A stretch of DNA of 64,000 nt from Triangularia verruculosa (Eukaryota; Ascomycota; Sordariomycetes; Sordariales; Podosporaceae). Within the stretch, counting starts at the first letter, position 1, and each line of letters begins with the position of its first letter. Where the stretch lies: NCBI GenBank assembly GCA_033296885.1, contig MU863876.1:186001-250000 (forward strand), in the 5' to 3' direction. A program made the position numbers and the translations under genes. The notes under the pieces are model-generated. The model was not told the origin of the DNA, made no database searches, and saw only the letters and a list, made by a program, of their open reading frames with translations. Below, in pieces: positions 20,383 through 32,053 of the stretch.

Positions 20383-23300
20383 CTACTCCGAGTCTGAGTC
20401 GGACCAGTAGTCTGCCTCGACGGTGTGCACCTGTTTGACCTGCTCTGGGGATCGCGGTTGTATCTCGTCCGGGATTTCTTCCTGTTCTTCTCCCTCATCG
20501 TCCCTTGACCCAGGCAGGAATTCCTCGCTGTCCCCGCCTATGGTCCAGGTCATCCCTTCCGGGAAAACCTCGTCTCTATATGGATAGCATTTGCTGCAAA
20601 GGCAGAAATCGGTCTTTCTGTTCTGATAATAGATTCCATAGATACCCTGTAAGTCTCGTCAGCTTGAATTTCGGTACCTGTTGAATGTCAACCATCGGGC
20701 AAACTTACGTATAGACACAAGTCGCAGTAAGCCCCGGCAAAAACTGTAGCTTGTCGAGAACGATGTGCCCGAACATTCCACATTGTGACCTCCCCCTTGC
20801 CATTTACACCTTCCTTTTTCTTTGGAGTAAGTAATGAGATCACTTCACCGGTGTGCCCGTAATAGCGGGCCAGCCTCAAGGCCGACCATCCCATTTCCTC
20901 GCCCTGGCGGCCAGTGGCCCAGAGGTCAGCGCCGTGATCCAGCAGGAGCCGAACTATATCGGCCAGCTCATCCATACTCGTACCCCACCCGTCGCATCTT
21001 CTAACAGCCCACATCAGTGGCGTCCATCCGTCCCGGTCCTTTTCTCTGACAAGCTGACGGCCGCCTATGGAGAGAACTTTTTGAACTACATCCGGTCTAC
21101 CGCTCCCGATGGCTGTATGAAGTATGGTCCGCCCCAGCTTGTCTCTTACATCAATCACAGCGCCGTTGGCCAGAACGTGAGAAATATGTTCGACGCTTTG
21201 AAACGTGGCGAAATGAATTGGGCGGCAACCGTTTGGCGCTGCCACGTTGATATCATCTAGAACCGCGCCCTGGTCCATTATGAATTCCAACAGCGCGAGG
21301 TTTGGTTGCATGCATGCGGCGTTGAGAACAGTGTAGAAGTGTGTGCCACCATGTACTGTGACATCTGCTTCTTGCTCCAGGACCAAGTACCGGATAATAT
21401 CCTCGCGCAATTGTGCCTTCACGCCATCTCCAACAATGCGGCTCGCGATGGCTGCATGCAGTGGTGTGCCCGCAAATGAATGGAGCAAGTCAACTTGCGC
21501 GCCATTCGCCACCAGAAACTTCACCATCTCGAAATTTTGTGTCCCGCATGCAATGTGTAGAGGCCCACCCGCGGCGGCTTCCACACCGTTAATATTGGCC
21601 TTACACGAGACAAGGTATTTTGCGATTTCATCCTTTCCCTTAGCCACCGCCATATGAAGGGCCGTGGCCCCAGTGAAATCCCTTATCGTGAGATCTGTCC
21701 CTCGATTCACCAGAATCTTTGCCGAACCGAGGGTTGGAAAATCATTCAACATCAGAGAATGAAGCGCCGTACTGTGGTCTGAATCGAGTGCGTTCAAATC
21801 TGGCGTGTATTCAAGAAGCGCCCTCAATACGGCCTCGTCGTTCTGGGCCATGGCACCGAAATGCAAAGCTGTGAGCTGCTCTCGTATTTGTATCCTAACA
21901 TTTGCACCAGCCGCTAGGAGAGCTCGCACAATTTCCACCTCGCCTTGCATTGCTGCAATCAGAAGTGGATTGAAGCCAAATCCAGAATTGTCGGGATCCT
22001 GACATATCGCTTCGAGGTTTGCTCCACGTGAGATAAGGAGCTTGACGCTCTCCAAACAGCCCGCTCCAGCTGCAAGAAACAAAGGTCCAGCCCGCCCGTC
22101 GGGAGCCTCAATCTCTGCGCCTCCATCTAGCAGGGCCTGGATGCATTGAGGGTGTTTGTCCTGAGCTGCTATCTGTATGGCGTTGAGGCCAGTCTGTGAG
22201 TCCGCCCTGTTAGGGTCGCAGCCTGCTTTTAGAAGAAACCGAACCATTTCCGCATGCCCCAGGGACGATGCTTGACCGAGAGCATCCACATAAGTCCCAT
22301 GGATACTGATATCGGCTCCATACTCTAACAAAAGTTTCGCAGCTTCCATTGCATTCCCTGCGGCAGCGCCTTGCAAGGGGGTGTACCCTTGAGATAAGGA
22401 ATTGACATCGGCCCCGTGGTCAAGGAGAAGACTGACCATCTCCAACTTCGTGACCTGAATACCCTCAACAGCGCCGCAAAGAGGGTTCCATTTTCCCACT
22501 CCGTCCACACGTGCGCCATGTTTTAAGAGGAGCTTTGCCATGCCGAGGTTCCCCGTTATGGCAGAGTGCAAGAGAGCGGTGTAACTGTCTGCGTTTGCAT
22601 CCGGACTGGCGCCGTTTTCTAATAACAACGTGAGGCATTGTATGTGGCATTGTACTGCGACTTGAACAAAGGTCGGAGTTGGGACCGAGCCTCCGTACGT
22701 CAGTACTTCTACCTCAACGCTAGCGGTATTGGCTCCGGCGTCCAACAAGACTTTGGTGACTTGGTGATGTCCAAGCAGAACAGCCTTCTGAAGTGCAGTG
22801 AGGCCATAGCTGTCCTTGGTCTCAAGGTTGACATTCATTGCGGCAAAAACCTTTGTGACTTCCCCAGAGCCAGATTTCACTGCTGCGTTCATGATAGCTA
22901 CGTCTGGATCGAAGCCATCGACTTTAAGTTCATCGTCCACCTCCACACCACACTGTAGAAGGGTGGTAATGAAATCAGCGCGTCCTCCAGAGGCTGCACA
23001 AGAGAACATCCTCGAGAGAGTTACAGGCGACAGTGACTTTGTGGCTAGTTGAACCGCAAAGAGCTTTCGGAGCAGTTTTGCCTTTCCAGACCATGCTAGC
23101 CGGTAAAGCAAATTTTCAGGGCATTGAACTGACGTTGCCTTCTCGTTGTGCTTTCTCATCACATATCCCAATAAGGCTTCCGTTGTATCAAAATGTCGTG
23201 AGGTAGCTGCAACATCCATCGACATGATGACTCCTTCCACAGGCAACAGGAACGGAACTGCAAGCAGCATGGTCACTATGTGGTTGTGGCCCATCCTTGA

Positions 23301-26049
23301 TGCTTCGTATAACGCATCCTGAATCAGTTGGACAGTTTCTGGAGCACCGTGCACCTCAGAAAGCAGGTCCTTTAGCAGGTCCTTTACTACCTGCTCAAAT
23401 CCAAGATAAGAGACCACTGGGAGAGGGTTCAAGTATGACCTGTTGGGTCTCAAATGCGGCGGAGAAAGTGCGCCATGGGCGCTTAACCAAGCTCCCAATG
23501 CTCTAGCATTCCCCAGCAAAGTTGCTAGTTCTGGTGGCGTTGGAACGTTGTCATCTCTTGCTGCATATCCCAGTCGGTAATGGACCGGCCAGTATTGGGT
23601 TGCGTAGGAAAGGAGATCGTGCCTGCTATCGAGGAGTATGTTCGAAGTGCAAGAACCCTCGTTCTGTGATATCATTCTTGTTACAGTTTCGGGAAGGCTC
23701 AAAAATCTTAAACATGTCTTCGCAATCTCCCTGTGGTCGTTTTCTGGGGAGGACGGCGCGTACCAGAACTCTTGTTCCTTGCGCGACAATATGAGCTCTC
23801 GGACCCATGGCTGTCGGAACTGTGCTTCGCCATCGCGAATGGCCAATAAGGGCCCGAAGGCTTCATGCATAAAGGCGTCAACATCGAGCGGTTGGAAGCC
23901 TGCGAAATCAACACCAAGAGCAGAAGCTAGCTCGAGAGACGCGAGGGGCCGCACAGAGCGTGCAATCCACAAAAGCATGGCGCGGCCAGTTCGCCGTGCT
24001 GACAAAGGAATGTTTCCTAACGCCTGTTCGAGTAGCGCATGTCGTGATGGTGGTGACAGCCCCTTTAACCCTTCCTGAATGGAAGTTCCCGTGAGCCATC
24101 TGGGACATTGGTGTCTCAGCCATTCGTACGTCATTATGAGGAGTTCCTTGTCAAACTGACAAGCCTCAGACAAACTGGCAAGTTGGCTGGAGTAAGGTTC
24201 GAATGCCTCAAACTCGTCTTCCAAAAAGATCGTCTTCCCGACGGCCTGCTCCTCTTCTCGAAGATCTCCAGAGCTTTCCAAATCGAGGTGAAGGTATTCG
24301 ACCCCTGGTTTGGCCAGATGGGTTCTCGTGTGCTGGGGATCGCTAGTTGTGATGAAGATTCTGAAGCGTGCCTCGGACTGAGTGGCGATGGTGGCTAACT
24401 GCGAGAGAAAGTGGTCGCAGGAAACACGGTCGCACTGATCAAGTCCATCGAGTACCCAGGTTGTCCATTTTTCGGGGCAGAGATTGCGAATGGTATTCAA
24501 GAGGAAGAAGATGTCCTGGTCTGTGAAGCTTTCTGAAAGCAACAGCACCTCAAAGGAGGATGTAATGAAGGACGATGGAAGCGCACTAAGCTGATTGATG
24601 ATTTGGGCTAGAAACATTCTGGACATCGATGCGATATTGTTTCGTTGGCAGTCGTTTCGATCAAACTTGAAGTAGAGGGCGAAGGGTTTCTTGTGTTTCT
24701 CTTCGGCAACCGTCGCGAAGGCTGACGCTCGCTGAAATGCATATTCTGCCACAGCCGAGAGGTTCATAATAGGTCCCTGGATGTGGAAGATGCTACATCC
24801 CATATAGCTGGTCCATTGTTCGAAGAGGGGGCATTTCTCTAGCCACCTTACCAGATCACGATCCAAGTCGTGTGTTGCAAGCGGCCGAGGGCAAGGTTCC
24901 TGGCACATGACCACATCCCGCACAGTAGAAAGAATGTCAGGGGTTGTTGCAACTGAGGGGAAGATCTCGTCAGTATGTGACGTGGGACTTTGCCTCGCGA
25001 GCCATACCTGAAAGTATAGGTTCGAGTCCTAAATCAAGGACCTCGGAGATACCATTGCATACCTCACCCTGGACGTCCGTGCCGGTCTTGAGTGGCTTGT
25101 CGATAGCACAGCGAATTTCCATAGGGATGCCGAAGGTTGCCGTAATGTGGTCCTGGATCTGTCCAACTTTAAGCCATTACACCTTCTGAGAAGCAAGACC
25201 TGTGATGGCCTACCTTGGGCGCATCGCGGTGTGTGGAGTATACGCTGATAATCCTTGACCGGATTAGCATTCCGGTTTGAGAGAATTCATGAGAAACTGA
25301 GACTATTGTCTTCGCGAGTCGGTGGATCCCTCGAAACGTGAGATCTCCAGATGACGTGGAGCTTAGGAATTCAGCTAGTTTTGTCTCTAACTCGTCGTGG
25401 CTTTGCCATCTATGTGGGGTACCGACAAAAGCCTAGAAGGATCAGGTTAATGTTGCAACTACCTGAGATAGGGGTGGGTGGGACTTGCCACAAGACGGGT
25501 GGAGGCTTTGATGTTGGCAAATTCGGCCGAATGCCTACTCGCCTCGATCAATGCCTAGAAGTGCGGTACATTAGCAAGTCTGAATGACCCTGACATTGGA
25601 TCGCCCATGGTTCCATACTTCCTTGACAATGAGGCCGCCGAGGTCGGCCGCGACAAACACAATTAACCGGGACTAAAGAGTATGTATGGTCGGTGAATAA
25701 CACTCCTGCGTCGCCGGACTCAACCATAGGCTCACCTGTCCTTGATCTTGCCTACTTTCCCTCACCAGTCGAAGCAGCTGTAAGGCATGGCTTTTGATGG
25801 CTCGCCGGCTGTGGAGCAGTTCCTCGAGTGGGTAGTTGTAGAACAGAATTCGGGCACAACGATTCGCTCCCTCTAACTTGTTTTTTAGCCAACTGCTAGA
25901 TTCCGACGAAAGGCCCCTTGCGAGTCCATCGACGGCGATTAAGCTGGAGAGGATTAGATTGGATACCGCGGCAAGTTGTGGTATTCATACGGTACATACT
26001 CGAAATTGACATTGGCAGGGTCGCCGCAAATCACAGTTTGCATTGCCAT
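20383..26049 (-). CDS. Esterase-like/NACHT-like/ankyrin protein with degenerate catalytic motifs (NLR-type)
   Basis: Eight exons: 26049-26000, 25943-25736, 25672-25619, 25554-25489, 25432-25214, 25158-25008, 24952-20709, 20646-20383; the sum is 1752 codons with frame closed. Intron 4 (25488-25433) is a GC-AG intron. Residues 1-250 match the SesB-type alpha/beta hydrolase layout (DLIAVDGL, RLIVFVAADLGGLIVKEALI, AFVGTPHRW). The usual HSLGG nucleophile Ser is Asp96 and the VHGL His is Asp22. Residues about 280-520 follow the fungal NACHT plan, with VLDGLDQCD as Walker B (415-423), but the P-loop is GPIMNLSA, lacking G-x-GKS/T. From about 920 to 1630 are roughly 20 ankyrin repeats. The C terminus has a ZZ-like Cys motif (CDLC...CLCSKC) and an acidic end. 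It looks like an NLR relic or a pseudoenzyme scaffold; a binding role is inference. Confidence 0.82.
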
Positions 26050-26520
26050 GGCATGCACCGAGAGAGGAGTGCGCAAGAGACGTTCACGCCAGTTGATGTG
26101 AATGTTTGGGTCAAGATGCGTGGACTATCCGGTGAAAAGCGTTCAAGTTCCGAGCCGGTGCCGTACTCCTGATCCTTCATGGCCCTCCTGTGTTCTCGAG
26201 CGCATACCTCAGATCGTGTGGTCCGACCCAGACGGTCCACCAGAATGTCGGCGGGGTGCGGCAACTTCTCCTGGGAACGTCATCATTGGGCTGCAATGCA
26301 GATTGCAAGGGTAGTTGGTCAGAAACCTACTTTATTGGCCCGTCAGAGAGTACAGTGCGGAAATGCGGGATGGCAGAAAGGATAGAAAGTCACCCTGGTT
26401 GTGGGTAAACCCCCCAAATCATGAAATGAAAGCCGGTGCGCCAAAGCCCTAAATCTCGGAGCAGTAAGTGCCCTTCTTCTTACCTATTGCTTGCTCGTGA
26501 GGCAGACAGGACGACCGACG
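26050..26520. other. Divergent promoter region
   Basis: 471 bp between the minus-strand NACHT-ankyrin gene and the plus-strand unknown gene. It should hold both promoters; no TATA box recognised. Confidence 0.45.
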
Positions 26521-27405
26521 ATGGCAGAAACTTGCAACATTCCCGAAAATGATAGCTCTGGAGAGGTGCTCTTTTGGGACATCTCCTTAGCCCCTACTGG
26601 CGACAGTGGAAGCGGCTTCCACACCAAGAACGACCCAAACCACCCCCTTCAACGGCAAAATTACGTTGAACGGAAGGGCGCCGTTGACGTCCGTTGCTCC
26701 TGCGTCGATGTGGTTCATGGCTTCTTGGCTCCCGACAACGATCTTTTCGGCACTTTAATAGTCCTTGATTTCCGCTTCGATTCTCGTAAACGCGCCCGCC
26801 GCATTGCCTCCGTTGATGTCGAGCTACGCTTCAGCAGCATCGATCCCACAGGCCCAGACCAGCCAGAAGTGAGCAGAATTGTCCCGGACGGAAACTTCAC
26901 TGTCGCCCCAACCACCCAAAGTGAAGCCAACACGCTGTCTGGGAACTTTGGAATAAGCGCAGCAGCAACGCCGGTGCCCAACCTGAGGGCTGGGCTTAGC
27001 TTTGACAAAACCATTACGCGAGAAATGACGCACGCCGCAGCCGTGATTGGAGCAAAGTCGCTCAGAGGACGCAACTTTGGCCAACCCAACACCGCGTCTT
27101 GGACATTGCTTGAGAATCCTGCCACCAAGACTGGCGTTCCTATCGCGATGAGAGCAGCCATTCTGCTAGCAAGACATGACGAGGAGATGTTCCAATGTGT
27201 CATCACCATCAAGGCTCGAGCTGACTGGCGGACAAGCCTCGAGTCCGTCTTTGGCTCGACCCCGCCTGATGACCCAGTCTTGTTCGATCCTTCCATCGAG
27301 TCCAAGAACCCCGCATACGATGAAATGAACCTGGCTCAGGCTTTCGACGATCTCTCTTCGCTGCCCAACATCACATTTCGGAACATTCTGTCCGAAAAGG
27401 TGTGA
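26521..27405 (+). CDS. Hypothetical protein between NLR-like and ankyrin-protease genes
   Basis: Single exon, 294 residues, ATG at 26521. No signal peptide or membrane helix. The first half looks beta-rich (GTLIVLDFRFDSRKRARRIA, SVDVELRFSS, FGISAAATPVPNLRAGLSF), and there is a compact motif SWTLLENPATKTGVPIAMRA and HDEEMFQCVITIKARADWR before a polar tail. I do not recognise the family, although similar soluble proteins occur next to fungal immune-type genes as far as I recall. It is divergent from the NACHT-ankyrin gene and 315 bp upstream of the ankyrin-subtilisin gene in the same direction, which hints at a shared function. An ATG 10 codons earlier (26491) is a weaker start. Confidence 0.72.
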   Translation: MAETCNIPENDSSGEVLFWDISLAPTGDSGSGFHTKNDPNHPLQRQNYVERKGAVDVRCSCVDVVHGFLAPDNDLFGTLIVLDFRFDSRKRARRIASVDVELRFSSIDPTGPDQPEVSRIVPDGNFTVAPTTQSEANTLSGNFGISAAATPVPNLRAGLSFDKTITREMTHAAAVIGAKSLRGRNFGQPNTASWTLLENPATKTGVPIAMRAAILLARHDEEMFQCVITIKARADWRTSLESVFGSTPPDDPVLFDPSIESKNPAYDEMNLAQAFDDLSSLPNITFRNILSEKV

Positions 27406-27720
27406 CAGCAAACGGGAATCACGGGGTGGTATGGGCAGCACAGTGTAAATACTGTACGCGCGTATCGCGGCGGATCGCTGTCGCATTGGGGGATGATAAG
27501 GAGGAGGGGAGGGTAACGGGGGGCCTTGTGCCCATGACGGGTGGGTACTTGACTGCACCAGGAAACTTGCGTCAAGCCGTAGGAAATGGTCCTATTGTCC
27601 CGCTCAGGGAGGGGAATTGCGTTAGACACCAACCAAAATTAATTTACCTATCCACCATTGCCTACCTCCATATTTGGTTCCTTGAGGAAACCCACGCTAA
27701 TCACCGCGATCGAAAAAAAG
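27406..27720. other. Spacer upstream of ankyrin-subtilisin gene
   Basis: 315 bp, likely promoter. No other feature. Confidence 0.45.
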
Positions 27721-30700
27721 ATGGCCACGACAGATAACAACAGCGATGACGAATATGATGAGGGACCAACAAATCACGCCCATGGCCTGTTCGTGCTGCC
27801 TCCAAGCGACCCCACGAAAGAAGCCTTCGATCAGATCATCCGAGATGCAAAAGAGAACAGATTGATATTAACAGACAAAAAGTACAGAGAAGGATTCAAG
27901 TCGACCTATCAGCGGCACTTCGAGCTTCGCGTGCAACCTGAAAATCAAACAATTTTTCATCTTCTCGCCAACAGTGTAGGGCACAAAGGTCTTGCCTTCT
28001 GGCTCATCAAAAACCATCCGCAGCTCTTGTACATGCCCGACGACAATGGCAGGACACCTCTGTACATCACCATTGTCACAAAGAATTTAAACGTTCTGAG
28101 CGCCATATTGGACAAGTTCAGCGGAAACATGGACACCTTGCTCGCCCTCCCTTGCAATCAAGGAAGAAATAGCATTCACGCTGCTATCTTCCACTCGCTC
28201 CCGGTGCGGTATACGCTTGAACTCATCCAGAGGGCTTCTGAAAGTACCCTGTGTGCTGAGGATCAGGACGGTCTCACTCCTTTGCATCTTGCTGTTGAGT
28301 ACAATCGTTCTTCCGAGACCCAGAAACAGGTAGTCGAGGCTCTGTTGAAGCAGGGAGATAAATCCCTAGATTCTTTCAATGCCACCCCCTCTAAGCTTTC
28401 CGTTTATCAGTACCATCAGCATACTAGGCAGAATACCGAGAGACATCTAATGGCTGTGCTCGACGGTAGCCAGGCGAGCCCACAACGCGCAAGCCAACCG
28501 AAGCCTGGCGAGCTGCATGGGTTTCGCGCCGCACAGCAACAAGGAGTAATACCAGATTCAATGCGAGGGCGGGGACTTGAATATCGGCTCATAAGTCAAA
28601 TGAGTCTGCCACAAGGCCGCGGAGCGACGCATGAGGAACCTGATCCGTTCCCACCATCGCATACCGAGCCAATTCAGCAGCAGCAATTGGTTGCAACCAA
28701 GCAGACCACCGAGGTTGAATGGGCCGACAAGATCATACAAGCCGTCAAGCTTCACTACCTTCGCTCAACATTCCAGACAAAGGACCATCCGCAGCCACGG
28801 GATCAGAGTCTAGCCTTAAGATTTCTCCATGGATCCAATATTCAAGGTTCGTATTCACACACTCGATGAAACATTTTAACGAGTTCGTCTTGTACCTTAG
28901 CTGACAGACGAGCGTCTTCCCCCCCCCCCCCCCCCCCACAATAGACTGGAACTTATACTTTGATTACTCCAAGGCAGCACCGCTAGTTCACGGCAGCTCC
29001 TTCAAGCAGAGCTTCGCACACATGCGACTTGATAGCGTTTTGCGGTACGTTGCATTCGGCAAGATTGAACTGCAAACAACAACCTCCCCAAGAGAAACAA
29101 CCAGCAAGCTACTGGCAAAACGACAGAGCCAACAGCCGAAGCCCGGGCGCGGTCGAACCGACCTTGTTTTCCTTTTCAAGTGGCTGCGAGACAAGTCTGT
29201 CAAACACATCCTGAAAGTAGTTGTGGATGACTGGCCCAAAACACCACACAGCGACAAAGCCATTGAAGACTGCTTGAAGAGTTTCGAAGTCGAATGTCTT
29301 GAGTGGCGCAAGTTCGATCTGTGCCCCGAGACACTTCTGGTCGCTTGTCGAGATGTGCAGCATTTGCATCTTTGGTGGAGCGGAAACAGAGCTATCCTTC
29401 GAGCCTGGAGTGCTCCGGACGGATTGGCGAGGCTTGAAAAGCTCACAACGGTTCACATCGTATGGAACTCGTCCGAGGTACTCGAATCAGCCGACCGGAT
29501 TCTGTCATACATTGACGACTTCAAACTCCGACTACAGAAGGCCGTCTTTGACTTTGAATTAGAGAAGGAGCGCGCAAAGCTGTTGCCCCAGGACGATACA
29601 GGGCGCTTTGCAGTGCCTCCCGGCTTTGACGTATCGAGGAGAGAAATCGAGGTCGAGTCGATCGAGGAACGGTCACACGACGGTGACAGTTTGACAGCCG
29701 GTGCACGCGCGACACCCATGCGAATCGCCAATCAAAGGAACTTGTGCGCCCACAAGTGGCTCAACTGCATGGACGCCTTCGCAGACGAAATCCAGAACGT
29801 CACCGTCCCCCAAACGCAGCACCCACTTCTCCAAAAGGATGTCACGGTTGCCCTAATCGACGACGGTGTCAGCATCGACACTCCAACCATTGTTGGAAAG
29901 GTCATTGGCGGAGCTACGTTCGACCGGGGTCAGCCGGATGAGAACGGGCCAAGCCCGTACTTCGTCTCTGCTAGTGGTCACGGCACGGTCATGGCAGATA
30001 TGATTTGTCGTGTCTGTCCGACAGCCAAACTTTATGTCTTCAAGTTGGAAACACACCTCTCCCACGATCCTCTCGCCGATGGCCCAGGACAAAACCAAAT
30101 CGTTGCCAGAAGCGCCACCCAGGTAAACAAGGCAGTAATTATCATCCTCTGTTTTTCAAGCACACATCAACTGACGACACCATTTCAGGCAATACACGCA
30201 GCCGTTGACCGTGGCGTCGACATCATCTCCATCTCCTGGACCGTCAAAAAGCCCAAGGATCGAGAACGTGACGCCGACCTCAAGGACCTCGGCGACGCCA
30301 TGAAGCGTGCTCTCGATGCAGGGATCCTGATCTTCTGCGCAGCCGGTGACGCGGGCAACTTCTCAGACGAAGAATACCCCTACGAATTCGACAGGAGCAG
30401 AATCATCCGCATCGGCGCGGCCACCGATGACGGGAGGCCGTGGGAAAGATCGGGGGACACGCACAGCCTGAACTTCATCTTCCCCGGCTGCTCGGTGGTT
30501 TCGCGGCACTCTTCCAGTAACAGCCCTATTCCAAACCACTTCCAGGAGAACACGGGCTCGTCAGTTGCAACAGCGCTTGCTGCTGGGCTGGCCGCGTTGG
30601 TGTTGCATTGTGTGAGGTTGGCTGCTATCATGAGTGAAAATGCCAAGGAAAGGGTGAATGGGAATGGGGTTGGGGGTGAAGGGGTGGTGGCCGGCCCTGT

Positions 30701-30911
30701 GGAGGCTGCCAGGTTGAACAATCTCAAGGATTACAGGAATATGAAGCTGGTGTTTCAGAAGATTGGTGTGGATAGGGAGATTGGCAAGTTTGTTGAGGTG
30801 TGGGAGTATTTTGAGGGCCCTACCGATGCGTTGAGGAGTGGTGGCGCGGCGAAGGCGTGGGAGACGGTCACGAGTTTGGCGGTGAGGTTTGTCTCTTCGA
30901 TGAAATCCTGA
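27721..30911 (+). CDS. Ankyrin-repeat subtilisin-like (S8) peptidase fusion
   Basis: Three exons: 27721-28846, 28945-30122, 30189-30911; 1008 residues. Introns are 98 and 66 nt. The 3' splice site of intron 1 is preceded by a run of 19 C. Residues about 70-240 hold ankyrin-like repeats (NGRTPLYITIVTKNLNVLSA, QGRNSIHAAIFHS, DGLTPLHLAVEYN). A middle domain (about 375-650) of unknown fold contains FLFKWLRDKSVKHILKVVVD. The S8 domain begins at about 670: catalytic Asp681 in VALIDDGVS, His721 in ASGHGTVMA and Ser893 in GSSVATALAAG, the full triad. The oxyanion position reads AAGDAGN, with Asp for the usual Asn, a change also seen in some kexin-type enzymes. No signal peptide, so it should act in the cytosol. 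Ankyrin-S8 fusions occur in fungal NLR-type families; a protease effector of immunity-like signalling is inference. Intron 2 is in frame and stop-free. Confidence 0.87.
28919..28937. repeat. C19 homopolymer at a 3' splice site
   Basis: Nineteen consecutive C, ending 4 nt before the intron's terminal TAG. It would serve as the polypyrimidine tract of intron 1 of the ankyrin-subtilisin gene. Length slippage is expected; true length may be misread in assembly. Confidence 0.85.
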
Positions 30912-32053
30912 TTAATGCAGGGAGTTAATCGGCGTGCCCCCCAACATCTTATTCGTGTCCCCCCTATGATCTTATACGTGCGCCCCTACAGGGGTTAGAG
31001 TTAGGTATAACCGTCATTTTTGTGTCTCTCAGGAATAGACACTCGCATCACCACCCGCACTACAATCCCATATAAAGTGCTATACAAATAAATATAAACA
31101 TTGAGCGGCTAGATTATATAGCTTAGAATTAGTTTAAAATTAACTAAATTAAATTCGCTGAGTAATTGTCTATTAATCAGTAGGCCAGAGCGGGAGCCTG
31201 TGGGACTGGGTTGTGACATCTGGGTCCAACTTTGACATACCATAAATATACGACTGTTTGAGTGAGTGTGGCAACCGGCCCACCGTAAGGCTATTTAAAA
31301 TACTGGCCTGTGATTGGCCAGTAAGCCCTATAAGAGAGATTAAAAGGCTCCCACGAGCCAGTGGGAGGTGTATGTGGAAGACAGTAGTTGTGGTGGACTT
31401 GGGATTCGAACCCAGGCACTTACATTTGGTATTCTACTTTCCAGGAACCTTGGTTATCTTCCAAATAGGCCATTTACTATGGCAATTGCGATAATATTTG
31501 TTCTTTCCATCTTGTAGTTAATATGTGGCCTGTGGGAGTCTTGGCCCAATTAAGCTCCCGGGGCCGGTCAACATTGACATCAGGGCCCAAGATTGACACG
31601 CCAGTAATATACAACTGTTTGGATTCCCAGGCTCCCGCTACGGTATATAGCGCTGCGCGCCGTGATGGAAAGACGAGCAAGTGGTCAATTACAGGTGGCT
31701 CAATTGTGGGCGGTGAGGTTGGTGATCGTGCGCGACGGTGGAATGGCATGTGCTAAGTGGCTCAAGTTAGCAGTTGTGAATATCTCAAATCGTGGAAATA
31801 ATGGCTCTGGCCATATATAACCCTAACCCAGTGATGGGGGCAACCAATAAGATGGGGAGGCACGCATTACATGTTGGGGGGCCGCGCCGATGAAGTCCCT
31901 TAATGCCGTGCGTATATTGACATTCGGAGGAGAATTTATTCCGGGCCGTTCGCCCAACCAACCTCACACTCATGCTTTTACCTATTCAACAGCGTATTCG
32001 GAATAATCGCGTTATTTTCATCTTGCATGCAAATGTTAGACTTGTAACGAGGA
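30912..32053. repeat. AT-rich, repeat-relic intergenic region
   Basis: About 1.14 kb without a gene. 31080-31190 is AT-rich and TA-rich, like RIP-mutated DNA. Two diverged direct copies of a 46-bp block lie at 31214-31259 and 31575-31620 (both start TGACATC and end CTGTTT). A tRNA-like B box (GATTCGAACCC, minus-strand sense) lies near 31402-31412. These point to old mobile-element or SINE relics; no intact element is seen. Confidence 0.55.

Noticed and set aside
31395..31440. Possible tRNA on the minus strand
   Set aside because: B box is good but the acceptor and anticodon stems do not form and no matching 5' half is present.
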